Origin: Gloeocapsa sp. UFS-A4-WI-NPMV-4B04
GTDB taxonomy: Bacteria; Cyanobacteriota; Cyanobacteriia; Cyanobacteriales; Chroococcidiopsidaceae
Direction: 5' to 3'
Assembly: GCA_019359535.1 (NCBI GenBank)
Contig: JAHHHE010000021.1
Location: 1-40,564, forward strand
Length of the DNA: 40,564 nt
Shown here: in pieces, positions 1 to 8,108 of the stretch
Layout: every line of letters begins with the position of its first letter
Numbering within the stretch: the stretch's first letter is position 1
Notes under the pieces: model-generated
What the model saw: the letters and a program-made list of their open reading frames with translations, nothing else
Database searches by the model: none
What the model was told of the DNA's origin: nothing
Position numbers and translations under genes: made by a program

Positions 1-1
1 G

Positions 2-127
2 ATCTTACGGGTTCAACTACAACAGCATCAAGACAAGCGTGTTCAACAGCGACACTTCCGCCGCTCTCCCGCTATTTATTTAGCCTCTTTAGAGCAGCAA
101 CTTCTCCAGTTAACTTTGCCGCCCTAG
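2..127 (+). CDS. C-terminal end of an unidentified protein (partial at window edge)
   Basis: An open frame enters the window from the left and ends at TAG 125-127, giving 41 residues that finish with SLEQQLLQLTLPP. It is rich in Gln and Arg and reads like a protein tail rather than noise. It converges with the minus-strand gene ending at 124, and the two stop codons overlap in a CTAG palindrome. The family cannot be recognised from this much sequence. Confidence 0.35.
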   Translation: MLRVQLQQHQDKRVQQRHFRRSPAIYLASLEQQLLQLTLPP

Positions 128-1266
128 GTTTTTTTAACTGGTTTATCTGGCCCAAATAGGATCAACTGTCCCTCTTGGCGTTCACCCCAGAACGGCATTG
201 GAAACGGGCCGAAGCAATGTGCTGATTCTGCACCAAAGGGGCCGCTTATACTGAAATACAGCGCAAACTTAACCTTACCAGTCTCCTCGTTGATGTCTTC
301 AAGAACGACCTTCGGATTTTTACCGAAGGGGAAGCGCCCCGTTGGTTCCTCTTTGCAGAGAAAGCCATTGCCCCCTGGCACTTTTTGTTCTTTACTAATC
401 CAGCGAATTTTCTTAGTGTCATTTCCCCAGCGTGTCACTTCCAGGTGAGAGCATGGGCCACCAACGCAAGAGATACTTAAGTTGTCAAAATTACCTGACG
501 CTGTGTTATCAATGTCAAACTCTCGACACTCTTGACCTAGTTTGCATGGCGACATTCCAAATGGAATATCAAACTCAACAAAATAATCTTTCAGCGAAAA
601 CGGATTAATCAGAGGGATGTTTGATAATCCAGGAATTTCCGCAATCTGAGCATTCGCCCAATTAGGCAGCTGCTGTAATGCTATATCCCCCAAACCAGGT
701 ATGTGAGCGATCGCATATTTCGCTAGAGCGCTGCCGAGTTGACCAATATCTCCTTGGATAAGGGGCGCGAGATCCTCAATTAGAATAGAGCCACCCGCAG
801 TATCAACGCCTTGCTGTTGAGCCAGCGCTGCAATTGGGGGAGACATTGACACAGGTAATTGCCCCAATCCAGGAATCAGTGATACAAGCTGATCAACTGT
901 CAAATTTTGGACTGGACCAAAATCTGACAGTGGAGTATCAGTAACAGGCTGACCAGTTAGATCGCTGATTTGATTAAGTGATAAATTTTGAAACCCAAAA
1001 GAATCCTGAAACATCCCAACCGTAAATAGTTGGTCAGGGGGAGTTCCAGGAGTCCAGGCAATCGTTCCCCATCCAGCAGCAGATAAAGAACCCCATGTTT
1101 GGATTGGCTCCATATCACTAAAGGAAAATGTATTTGAGCCTGAACCATAATCCGTTGGAACATCATCACCAGTAACGCCTACCAACGACTCCTGCGCTCT
1201 CGTTACAAAGGGTAGAGCAGCTATACCGATGAAGAGAGCAGTGAATGTTGCATAGATACTTCGCAC
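124..1266 (-). CDS. Exported protein of unknown function, last gene of the T4SS operon
   Basis: The start chosen is GTG at 1266, four bases after the TGA of the upstream gene and preceded by a GGGAG site at 8-nt spacing. A TTG at 1284 would add six residues inside the upstream gene. The product is about 380 aa. A signal peptide is visible, with a hydrophobic run (TALFIGIAALPFV) followed by TRAQES. The middle region is rich in Leu, Pro and Gly and repeats short phrases such as IPGLG, IPGLS and LIPGLGQL. The C-terminal half has several cysteines (residues around 247-285) that could pair in the periplasm. The family is not recognised. Its place at the end of the VirB-like operon suggests an accessory periplasmic or surface part of the secretion machine; that role is inference. 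Confidence 0.75.
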   Translation of the reverse strand: MRSIYATFTALFIGIAALPFVTRAQESLVGVTGDDVPTDYGSGSNTFSFSDMEPIQTWGSLSAAGWGTIAWTPGTPPDQLFTVGMFQDSFGFQNLSLNQISDLTGQPVTDTPLSDFGPVQNLTVDQLVSLIPGLGQLPVSMSPPIAALAQQQGVDTAGGSILIEDLAPLIQGDIGQLGSALAKYAIAHIPGLGDIALQQLPNWANAQIAEIPGLSNIPLINPFSLKDYFVEFDIPFGMSPCKLGQECREFDIDNTASGNFDNLSISCVGGPCSHLEVTRWGNDTKKIRWISKEQKVPGGNGFLCKEEPTGRFPFGKNPKVVLEDINEETGKVKFALYFSISGPFGAESAHCFGPFPMPFWGERQEGQLILFGPDKPVKKT

Positions 1267-1270
1267 AAGC

Positions 1271-2464
1271 TCATCTCCCTGCAAGAGTAAGCAATTCGTT
1301 AATCTTGTCTATGCGTACCCCTGAACGTTTAGCAGCAGTAGCAATATCTTTCCCAGCGCGAAGGTTATCAATCACATCCTGCACCTTGGCGGCAATAGCA
1401 TTGCTAATACTTTTCTGCCGTTTGGCAATTATTAGTCCCTTTACTAGAGCATTGGCTTGGAGATGATTTTTAGAAGGTTTGTAAGTTGGCAATCGCCTCG
1501 CTACAACTGAAGACTTGGGTAAAGGCACACTCCTTGAAGGTTGCTTGGCGATCGCAGTCCTTGACTCAAGCACATTTTGAGTTTTGTTCTTAGGTCGCAC
1601 AGTTGCAGGGGCAATAGGATTAGGCACACTCCTTGCAGTCTGCTTGGCTTGAGCAGGACTCGACTTGCGGACATTTTGAGTTGTGTTTTTGGATCGTACA
1701 GTTACACGAGGATTAGGATTAACAGCTGGAGAATTTGGGCGTAAGGCAACCCTTGGCTGTTTAGCTTTAGCCTCCCAAACTTTAGCTTGTCCAAGTTGCA
1801 CTAATCGAGCAACTAAATCAGCAGAAATTCCGGCTTTTTCAGCAGCTTTCTTGCTACTCATACCACTTTCAATGAGAGCAAGATAGTTACGGATACGCCC
1901 TTTTAGTTGAGGGTCAATTAAGAAAGATTTGGATTCAGCCTCTGCTACTCCGAGGGCAACAGTGGTAGGCGCTGCTGTATTGCGCGTCAATGTACTGTTA
2001 TTGAAGAGATTATCGCTCTCCTCATCCCCAACCAGAATCTTGCTAATCAGGCTACGCCCCATCCCTATCGTTACCGGAAACGGATAGGAATGGTAATTTC
2101 CCTGCGAATCAATCGTTTCCACTGAAAGCATAGTAACCTTAGCAGTAGGGATATCTTGAAAGTTAATCCCAGTTGAGCGAAACAGCCGGATAATTGGACT
2201 AGGGCGATCGCTACAGCATTTAGTGACAAGGCAATGATCAACCACTATGCGGCTGGGGTCATCAAGAGAAATTTTTGTAATCCGTTCACCTGTAGGGGCA
2301 AAGTCAAGTAACACGCCACCGCCTTCAACATGAACTTTTATTGGGACATTGCCATCAAGAGCTGCACCAGATGAAACCCGCAGAACACGATCAGCCCATG
2401 CAGGAGAAAGTGATACGGCTACCATGACAATAGATAGTGAAAATGCCTTAATTTTGAGTTGCAT
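1271..2464 (-). CDS. VirB9/TraK-like periplasmic T4SS protein with two HTH-like repeats
   Basis: The start chosen is ATG 2464, overlapping the VirB10-like gene by 17 nt, with AAAGG upstream. An upstream in-frame start at 2524 would bury the signal peptide. The product is 397 aa. Residues 1-24 form a signal peptide ending in PAWA. Residues 25-135 are a beta-rich domain (VLRVSSGAALDGN, ITKISLDDPSRIVVD, then LFRSTGINF and TIDSQGNYHSYPFPV) that fits the N-terminal half of VirB9/TraK/TrbG proteins of the outer-membrane core. Beyond it are a long Lys/Pro/Ser-rich linker and two copies of a roughly 30-residue helical motif (about 196-226 and 365-395) that look like helix-turn-helix units. The linker holds a 33-residue internal duplication. 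The VirB9 call rests on fold-like pattern and gene order; the C-terminal half is not a normal VirB9 C-terminus. Confidence 0.6.
   Translation of the reverse strand: MQLKIKAFSLSIVMVAVSLSPAWADRVLRVSSGAALDGNVPIKVHVEGGGVLLDFAPTGERITKISLDDPSRIVVDHCLVTKCCSDRPSPIIRLFRSTGINFQDIPTAKVTMLSVETIDSQGNYHSYPFPVTIGMGRSLISKILVGDEESDNLFNNSTLTRNTAAPTTVALGVAEAESKSFLIDPQLKGRIRNYLALIESGMSSKKAAEKAGISADLVARLVQLGQAKVWEAKAKQPRVALRPNSPAVNPNPRVTVRSKNTTQNVRKSSPAQAKQTARSVPNPIAPATVRPKNKTQNVLESRTAIAKQPSRSVPLPKSSVVARRLPTYKPSKNHLQANALVKGLIIAKRQKSISNAIAAKVQDVIDNLRAGKDIATAAKRSGVRIDKINELLTLAGR
1523..1699 (-). repeat. In-frame 99-bp imperfect direct repeat inside the VirB9-like gene
   Basis: Residues 256-281 and 289-314 of the VirB9-like protein align (VR.KN.TQNV followed by AKQ..RSVP), giving a period of 33 codons. 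The duplication lies in the low-complexity linker between the two helical motifs. Confidence 0.7.
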
Positions 2465-4244
2465 CTTCCTGAACACCTTTGAAATCTGATTGTTGATGGA
2501 GAGCGCTCGCAATCGCCTCAGCATCAGTCAACACCTGAGATACTGATTCTGGGTTTAGTTCAGGCTCTAACTGTTGGACAACAGGTTGTTGTGTGTCAGG
2601 GAGGTTGCTAAGTAGAGGTAGAGTAATCGGCTTATGTACCGAAATCGTAATGGAACTACCTGCTTTGAGGATCAGGATTGAGTCGCCTTCTCCTGCTTGC
2701 TGAAGCTCTTGGGCAGCATTGCTAACTATATTTGTTGCTATGTTTGCACCGATTGATTTGAAATAGCTTGAATTACCAATCTGAACATTTTGAAAAGCCC
2801 CAAAGTTGGTCGCTCCAGCGCCGCCTGCAACTGTGCCAGCTAACCCACCAACAAACCGGAGAAAGTCACTGCCCCCCCTTTTGGCAATTAATGGTGCATT
2901 ATTCTTACCGGATAACATGATTGCCCCATCCGGCAGAGGCATCTCCATATCGCCAACTATGAGCGCAATTGGGTTGAGACGTACAACCTCAGACTTACTA
3001 TTTCTTAAACGGTTGCTTTGATGTGCTTCAACGACGGCGACAATTCGAGCGCCTGCGGGGATATCTCCTAACGCTTCTTTTAGTTCTATTTCTACGGGTT
3101 GGTCGGCTAATGAGGCATAATCTCCAGAAGTAAATGCAATACTCGTTAGCAGCATCCCTTTAGCTGACAGACTACGATTAATCAGTGTTTGAGGCTGACC
3201 ATCAATAACAGCAGCTTCAGAGGGTAAATGAGATAAGGGATCTGGGGAATATACGGCTTGTAACGCGCTTGGTCGTGCTGTACTAGCACTATTAACAATA
3301 GCTGCGCTAGTAGGAGGAATAGCCGCAGACGCAACTGTTGCTGGTTCATTACTACCTTGAAACGTAGATGTTGCTGCAATCATGGCGGCAATCCGTTCTT
3401 GAGGCGAGTTTTGTTGTTGCTGCGACTCGACTATACTCTGAGAGTTCTTTGTAGCAACAACAGATGGCTTTGACCTCGCAGGCGAATTGAGCGCACGGAC
3501 GGCTGGAGCGACATTGCGGAACGAAGGTTCTTGAACTGGCGGAGTGTATGAGCGGCTCACAGTTGAGTAGTCGGGGAGATAATCTCTAGGAATATTGGTA
3601 TGTGCCGTTCTAATCGGTGCTGGTGGAGTGTATGAGCGGCTCACACTTCGGTAGGGCGGAACATTATTTGTCGAAACATTTGTGCGTTCCGTTGGCACAG
3701 ACCGGACTATCCGAGTATTGGGTTTGACTGTTGCCGAGCTACCTTGAGCTTTATTTCGGGCATTAGCTTGATCTTGGAATTTCTTTAAAGCATCTGAATT
3801 TTCACTTTCTGCTGCACTAGCAAACTGCTGGCGCATTCCATTTGTGGCAGCATAGCTCGCCCATTCACCATCGGTAGCCTCTTTGGGCTGATCTTGATCA
3901 GATGGAGGAGCAACACGAGTGGGATTGGGGGCTTTTGTACTTAACTTTGGCTTAGGAATACCATCTTTAAAAACCCAGGCCGCAGCCAATACAGCAGGGA
4001 GAACGCACAAGGTGACAATTACTCCCTTATATTTGGGATCTTGCCAAGGAGGAACAAGGGTGCGATCGCTATAGGAATCTTTAAATAATTCTTCGTCCTC
4101 TTGTGTAGTTGTAGTTTCTGTCGGTTCCGTTGCTTCAGTGTTGATATTGATCTGGGTGTTATCATCCTGTTTAGTTTGAATACCGGGGATTTCTGCCCCA
4201 GTCTGCGATGCGAACTTGCTTAATAGTTCTTCTTTGGTAGACAT
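2448..4244 (-). CDS. VirB10/TrbI-like T4SS core protein
   Basis: This 598-aa protein has the VirB10 layout. It has an acidic cytoplasmic N-terminus (1-70), one membrane segment (about 74-92, GVIVTLCVLPAVLAAAWVF), a long Pro/Ser/Gln-rich periplasmic linker (95-330), and a C-terminal beta-barrel-like domain from about 345. That domain includes IPAGARIVAVVEAHQSNRL, a LPDGAIMLSGKN segment, and a Gly/Ala-rich helical stretch (FVGGLAGTVAGGAGA) like the outer-membrane antenna region of VirB10/TraB. In this family the protein spans the envelope and links the inner-membrane ATPases to the outer-membrane pore with VirB9 and VirB7. A lone AGGAG lies 12 nt before ATG 4244. It follows the VirB8-like gene by 27 bp and overlaps the VirB9-like gene. 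Confidence 0.8.
   Translation of the reverse strand: MSTKEELLSKFASQTGAEIPGIQTKQDDNTQININTEATEPTETTTTQEDEELFKDSYSDRTLVPPWQDPKYKGVIVTLCVLPAVLAAAWVFKDGIPKPKLSTKAPNPTRVAPPSDQDQPKEATDGEWASYAATNGMRQQFASAAESENSDALKKFQDQANARNKAQGSSATVKPNTRIVRSVPTERTNVSTNNVPPYRSVSRSYTPPAPIRTAHTNIPRDYLPDYSTVSRSYTPPVQEPSFRNVAPAVRALNSPARSKPSVVATKNSQSIVESQQQQNSPQERIAAMIAATSTFQGSNEPATVASAAIPPTSAAIVNSASTARPSALQAVYSPDPLSHLPSEAAVIDGQPQTLINRSLSAKGMLLTSIAFTSGDYASLADQPVEIELKEALGDIPAGARIVAVVEAHQSNRLRNSKSEVVRLNPIALIVGDMEMPLPDGAIMLSGKNNAPLIAKRGGSDFLRFVGGLAGTVAGGAGATNFGAFQNVQIGNSSYFKSIGANIATNIVSNAAQELQQAGEGDSILILKAGSSITISVHKPITLPLLSNLPDTQQPVVQQLEPELNPESVSQVLTDAEAIASALHQQSDFKGVQEDATQN
3541..3645 (-). repeat. Short duplicated segment in the VirB10-like linker
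   Basis: The 21-nt string beginning ggagtgtatgagcggctcac occurs at 3541 and again at 3625, an 84-bp period that keeps the frame. It encodes two copies of VSRSYTPP in the Pro/Ser-rich periplasmic linker. Confidence 0.7.
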
Positions 4245-4271
4245 ACAAATTTTTACTCCTTCAATAGCTTA

Positions 4272-5216
4272 TTAATTGCGGGGAACCCCAGGAACTTCCT
4301 GTGCTGGGCCTGGTGGCAGCATGGAATCAACAACTAAACCATCTTTACGCCCGTACCACACCAAGTCCTGTCGTTTCTGGTCATGAATAAAAAGTTGTGG
4401 AATACGAGATGCTTTGCTAACGTAAACATCTTGAACAAATTCAGCTATTGGCTTTTGCTTAACTCCTAAAGTCTCAGTAGGAGAAAAAAGGATAATATCT
4501 GCCGCAACGCGCACCTTCCAACGTCCGGTACTAACTTCTTGGGGGTATTGAATTTTGCCACGCAGAATAAAGCGGTAGACCGTAGCTAAAGATGGGTGTG
4601 CTGGGTCATTAGCAAAGATTTTTTTGTCCACTCCTCCGTCTTTAATCATTTGAGCAATTGCCTTAATCATTGACTCGCGGATTGGTTCGTCAAAGATGAA
4701 TTGCTCGTTGTAAAGCGTTGTCGGAATCAGAACGTTATCCCCTTTTGTAGTAGTGACAGATACACCAGGGTCACTAATATAAGTCAATTGGGTTGAATCA
4801 TCGGGATTAACCAGCAGTCCACTCCAGGTATAAGAACGAGTCAGCCGCTCCTCTAAAAAGCTGATTACCTGGTCGGGGACTGAATCCACACGGTGATCGA
4901 GTGGACGTACACGCGCCATGACTCCATTATCTTGCTGCACTAAATCAGGAACTGGCTTGTTTGCTAGAAATAAGTTGGACAGAACATTCATAATCTGCAA
5001 TACCAGTAGAATCGCGATCGCTATTCCTGAGCGCACCAAATAAGACGATAGCTGAGGCGGCAATACTGGGATGCGTCTTGATACAGATACATCATCTTTA
5101 TCCGCATCCTCAGATACAGACACATCAGTTTCATGGGGTAAATATGCAGCATCAGACAGTTCTTCAGGAAGAACTGGTTTGTTTTTTGGGATCTTTTTTC
5201 GTTGCTTGAGAAACAT
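4272..5216 (-). CDS. VirB8-like inner-membrane T4SS protein
   Basis: The product is 314 aa from ATG 5216 with GAG at 5-nt spacing; a TTG at 5225 is the alternative start. A charged cytoplasmic N-terminus (1-58) is followed by a single transmembrane helix (about 60-84, GIAIAILLVLQIMNVLSNLFL). The rest is periplasmic and mixed alpha/beta, with ERLTRSYTWSGLL, a Lys/Asp-rich middle and VAADIILFSP near the C-terminus. One membrane helix plus a 220-residue periplasmic domain, directly between VirB6-like and VirB10-like genes, is the VirB8/TrbF arrangement. The protein would scaffold the inner-membrane complex. The gap before it holds a small inverted repeat (CTCTAT and ATAGAG, 5230-5247). VirB8 is inferred from layout and order because the sequence itself is divergent. 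Confidence 0.65.
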   Translation of the reverse strand: MFLKQRKKIPKNKPVLPEELSDAAYLPHETDVSVSEDADKDDVSVSRRIPVLPPQLSSYLVRSGIAIAILLVLQIMNVLSNLFLANKPVPDLVQQDNGVMARVRPLDHRVDSVPDQVISFLEERLTRSYTWSGLLVNPDDSTQLTYISDPGVSVTTTKGDNVLIPTTLYNEQFIFDEPIRESMIKAIAQMIKDGGVDKKIFANDPAHPSLATVYRFILRGKIQYPQEVSTGRWKVRVAADIILFSPTETLGVKQKPIAEFVQDVYVSKASRIPQLFIHDQKRQDLVWYGRKDGLVVDSMLPPGPAQEVPGVPRN

Positions 5217-5272
5217 AATGCTCAAAACGCTCTATTTTAAGATAGAGAGCAAATCCCAAAAACGAACAAAGC

Positions 5273-6565
5273 TTAGTATCTAGTCTCGACTTGAAAATTA
5301 TTTTGAGGTGGAGCCGAGCCTTGAACTGAAACCCTGCTCGCCGCAGCCGAAGAAGATGACCCAGATCCAGCAGCCCCGATCAGCATTGTGCCTGCACCAA
5401 TCATGGCGGAACTTGTGCCAACCAGACTTGCCCATACCCCACTAGCACTACCTTTGGCGATCGCAAACACACAAAATGGGATAAAGAATGCCATGATCAC
5501 TCCAAACCAAAGAGTGTCTGTTGAGGCATCAGCACTGACCACAAGATCGCTTGCTAATCCGTAGCCAATGTACAGCAATAATCTTGCTAAGAAAATTGTG
5601 AACATCCCTGTCAACCACAGAGCGTAAGCAGAAGCTATGAAAGTATTGCTAGTAAACAGACTTGCAGTTGCCGCCAATGGTGCGGAGATCCCCGCAAAAA
5701 CAAAAGCAATTCCATATAAAGCTTGCCACGCCTCTGTAATTTTGGACATAATAACTGCCAAAATTCCTTCCCAAGCTGGGGCTGTAATTGCCCAAAATGT
5801 AGTGCGGACTTTTTCGTCAATGTTTTTTTTAGGGTCAAGCCACTCCCCGATTGACTTATCTATACTAGAGAGCCAGTCCTGTAACCAAGATGCATTGAAA
5901 AAATCCTGTTTGTACTCCAAAGCCATGTTTTGAGCCTGTTTAGCTAGATCCGTAAAACAAGCAGCTTGTTCAGCCCCCACTAAAGCTTCACACTGCTTGA
6001 ATAACGGCGATAGACTTGGGCCAATTAGCGCTCTTGCTTTTCCTTCTTTAATGGTTTGATAGAAGTCTGTATAGCTATCAAATGTATTGATAACTCCATC
6101 AAAAATTTTGTAGAGGACAAGGATGATTTGCCCAAGCATATATCCACCGTTGGATAGTCCAATTAAAACAAGAGCAGGAGCAACTAGCTCGATCCAAATT
6201 TTTAAGTCATCATCTTCTTTCAGCCACCGCATAAAGTTGATTGCTAGCGGAAAAATTGCAAATCCTTGGCAGCAGTAGCAGAGATAAGCAAATGCTGGAT
6301 TGTATTGACCAAAATATCGCTCAACAACCTGTTGTTGGTTTTCAGCAACTCTTTTAGCTGCATTACGCCCCCACTCAGCAAGATCGTTAAATACAATTGC
6401 CTCAGCTTTCTGGGGAGTAAGTAGAAATGTTATTGTGCAGAATACGATTAATCCAAATAAAAGGATTGGTTTATTCTTTCGGCGTGGAACTCGACGCACA
6501 AAAATGGCGATCTCTGCCATTTGATGCTTAATCAAATAGCTCAAACTGTACCTGTTACGAATCAT
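5273..6565 (-). CDS. VirB6/TrbL-like polytopic membrane protein
   Basis: This 430-aa protein starts with a signal or anchor helix (about 31-50, ILLFGLIVFCTITFLL, then KAEA). Membrane segments follow near 90-115, 125-155, 260-290, 300-330 and 350-400, including AYALWLTGMFTIFLARLLLYIGYG and a Gly/Ser/Ala-rich tail. A soluble stretch with several cysteines lies between the first and second membrane groups (about 165-250). Five or more helices around a periplasmic loop, placed between VirB5-position and VirB8-like genes, fits VirB6/TrbL, the inner-membrane channel component. ATG 6565 overlaps the small upstream gene by 11 nt, so translation is probably coupled. Confidence 0.75.
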   Translation of the reverse strand: MIRNRYSLSYLIKHQMAEIAIFVRRVPRRKNKPILLFGLIVFCTITFLLTPQKAEAIVFNDLAEWGRNAAKRVAENQQQVVERYFGQYNPAFAYLCYCCQGFAIFPLAINFMRWLKEDDDLKIWIELVAPALVLIGLSNGGYMLGQIILVLYKIFDGVINTFDSYTDFYQTIKEGKARALIGPSLSPLFKQCEALVGAEQAACFTDLAKQAQNMALEYKQDFFNASWLQDWLSSIDKSIGEWLDPKKNIDEKVRTTFWAITAPAWEGILAVIMSKITEAWQALYGIAFVFAGISAPLAATASLFTSNTFIASAYALWLTGMFTIFLARLLLYIGYGLASDLVVSADASTDTLWFGVIMAFFIPFCVFAIAKGSASGVWASLVGTSSAMIGAGTMLIGAAGSGSSSSAAASRVSVQGSAPPQNNFQVETRY

Positions 6566-6719
6566 GGCGAGACTCTTGCTGTAAATGATTAATGGTGGGC
6601 ATTACAAGCACCGTCACAATAGAGCTATACAAGGAATAACTTAGTAAGAAAAATACCAGGATTGAAGCAACTTGCTTATGAACTGATAAGGCATTCCACT
6701 TCTCAACAAATTTCTGCAT
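6555..6719 (-). CDS. Small single-pass membrane protein between VirB5- and VirB6-like genes
   Basis: The start chosen is ATG 6719, which shares a base with the upstream stop (TAATG), a classic coupled junction. A TTG at 6743 would add eight residues. The 54-aa product has a basic N-terminus (KFVEKWNALSVHK) and one transmembrane helix (ASILVFFLLSYSLYSSIVTVLV). It overlaps the VirB6-like gene by 11 nt. The family is not recognised. Small one-pass proteins in this position of T4SS operons are often entry-exclusion or assembly factors, but nothing in the sequence proves either. Confidence 0.6.
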   Translation of the reverse strand: MQKFVEKWNALSVHKQVASILVFFLLSYSLYSSIVTVLVMPTINHLQQESRHDS

Positions 6720-7855
6720 TACCACTTCGTTGGAGTTGTCCAAATCGCTTTCATCGAGCTAATCGATAAGCCAGCATTTTCTACGTCTCGCTGCCGCCGC
6801 TCTGCATCTACTGACGCAGAGATGTTACCGAGTTGCAGTTTCTGAAATTGGCCATCTTGCTGCATTTTCATCAATACAGATAGTTGTGCCGCGTCAAAAG
6901 ATGGGCCGACGCTATCCACCAGCAGATTGCAACGAATTAATTCTTGGGAACTCTTAGCTGTTGCTGCACAGTTTTTAACCAGATCGGTAACAGCCCTGAC
7001 CGTCTCTTTAGCAGTATTGCTAGTCTGTTTCTGTTGCGCCTGACCCGCCTTACTTAGATAAGCTTCCGTTGTTGCACGGTTGATATCGCGATCGCTCTGA
7101 TTTCCGGCATAATACGCTCCAACGTTTGAGTTTGGCGCATAAACATCGCTTAAAATCTTTCCCGATGTGGCTGCTTGATAGATTTTGCCGCGAACTTCAT
7201 TCGGGTTTGGGTAGCCCTGTACGCCAGTAGCTCGGCTAAATATAGTTTTGTAAGGGTTACTGTTAGGACGGCAAGTGGACGCATACAAACAAGTTACAGA
7301 GCCTGTGCCTGATACCCCACCACTACCAATCGTTACATCGGGTAGAGGACTATTCCCCCCAGATCTACCAGATGATGGACTGCCACCACTGGAGCCATCA
7401 GGCTGCTCTCCACCAAGCAAAGAGCCGAGAATTTCACTCAAGATGCTTTGAAGCAGTCCGCCCTTGAGCAGAGATTGCAGGCTAATACTACCATTGAGTA
7501 ACCCACTGAGAATTGAGTAAATTTGTTGACCGCCTGGAAGATCATCAAGCACTGGGTCTAGCGCGTCTCCTGCTGCTCCCAGTAGTCCTCCAAGATTCAA
7601 CCCACCTTCACTCAGCACTCCATCCGAGCTAAAAACGACATCCATAATAAAATTAGATAAGTCGATGCCACCAATACTTAATCCATCAAGTAAATCAGTT
7701 GCTAATCCCTGGAGAAAAGGGGCGGCTAGACTAAAAAGCTCACTCAAAATACCACCATCTAGAAATGCTAGCGGTAGCGATGCCGCTTGCGCGGGGGCAG
7801 GTGTTAGAAGTTGAATGCTCAGAAAAACGCTAACTCCAGCTTGTTTAAGCTTCAT
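6719..7855 (-). CDS. Exported protein in the VirB5/TrbJ position
   Basis: The 378-aa product has a signal peptide (VSVFLSIQLLTPAPAQA, cleavage after AQA) and a strong site, GGAGGGG, 3 nt before ATG 7855. Residues 30-165 are unusually rich in Gly, Leu and Ser, with repeated LLSGLL and GGLL-type phrases. The C-terminal 180 residues are helical (residues about 255-360, with ATTEAYLSKAGQAQQKQTS and LSVLMKMQQDGQFQKLQL), which resembles the helical bundle of VirB5/TrbJ pilus-tip or periplasmic proteins. The call rests on export, the helical C-terminus and position between VirB4- and VirB6-like genes. Confidence 0.55.
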   Translation of the reverse strand: MKLKQAGVSVFLSIQLLTPAPAQAASLPLAFLDGGILSELFSLAAPFLQGLATDLLDGLSIGGIDLSNFIMDVVFSSDGVLSEGGLNLGGLLGAAGDALDPVLDDLPGGQQIYSILSGLLNGSISLQSLLKGGLLQSILSEILGSLLGGEQPDGSSGGSPSSGRSGGNSPLPDVTIGSGGVSGTGSVTCLYASTCRPNSNPYKTIFSRATGVQGYPNPNEVRGKIYQAATSGKILSDVYAPNSNVGAYYAGNQSDRDINRATTEAYLSKAGQAQQKQTSNTAKETVRAVTDLVKNCAATAKSSQELIRCNLLVDSVGPSFDAAQLSVLMKMQQDGQFQKLQLGNISASVDAERRQRDVENAGLSISSMKAIWTTPTKW

Positions 7856-8108
7856 TTACCCCTCCAATAGACTTCTTGTGGCGCTCTTTTCTATCCCCAG
7901 ACATCCTGGCAATAAAAAATCCTGAAATGAATGGACTTGCTGTAGCAACAGGCAGCACAAGCAGTTCCCAGCCATACGTTTGAGGTACGCAATTGCGTAG
8001 CTCACATGGCTGTGGTTTTCCTGCCATCGCCATCACCATCAGTAGGCTGATGGCTGTGGGCGTTAACCCGCATATCCAAAGCAAACAAAGTGATGTTATT
8101 TGGAGCAT
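7845..8108 (-). CDS. Small two-helix membrane protein in the T4SS operon
   Basis: This 87-aa protein has an N-terminal hydrophobic stretch (residues 1-28), a short Cys-containing loop (CELRNC), a second hydrophobic helix (WELLVLPVATASPFISGFFIA) and a basic tail (RKERHKKS). It overlaps the VirB4-like gene by 13 nt and the VirB5-position gene by 11 nt and lacks a clear ribosome site of its own, so it is probably translated by coupling. The function is not recognised. Confidence 0.55.
   Translation of the reverse strand: MLQITSLCLLWICGLTPTAISLLMVMAMAGKPQPCELRNCVPQTYGWELLVLPVATASPFISGFFIARMSGDRKERHKKSIGGVNEA

Noticed and set aside
5637-5933. Plus-strand frame of 98 codons inside the VirB6-like gene
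   Set aside because: It is antisense to a well-formed membrane protein gene and shows no ribosome site or recognisable domain.
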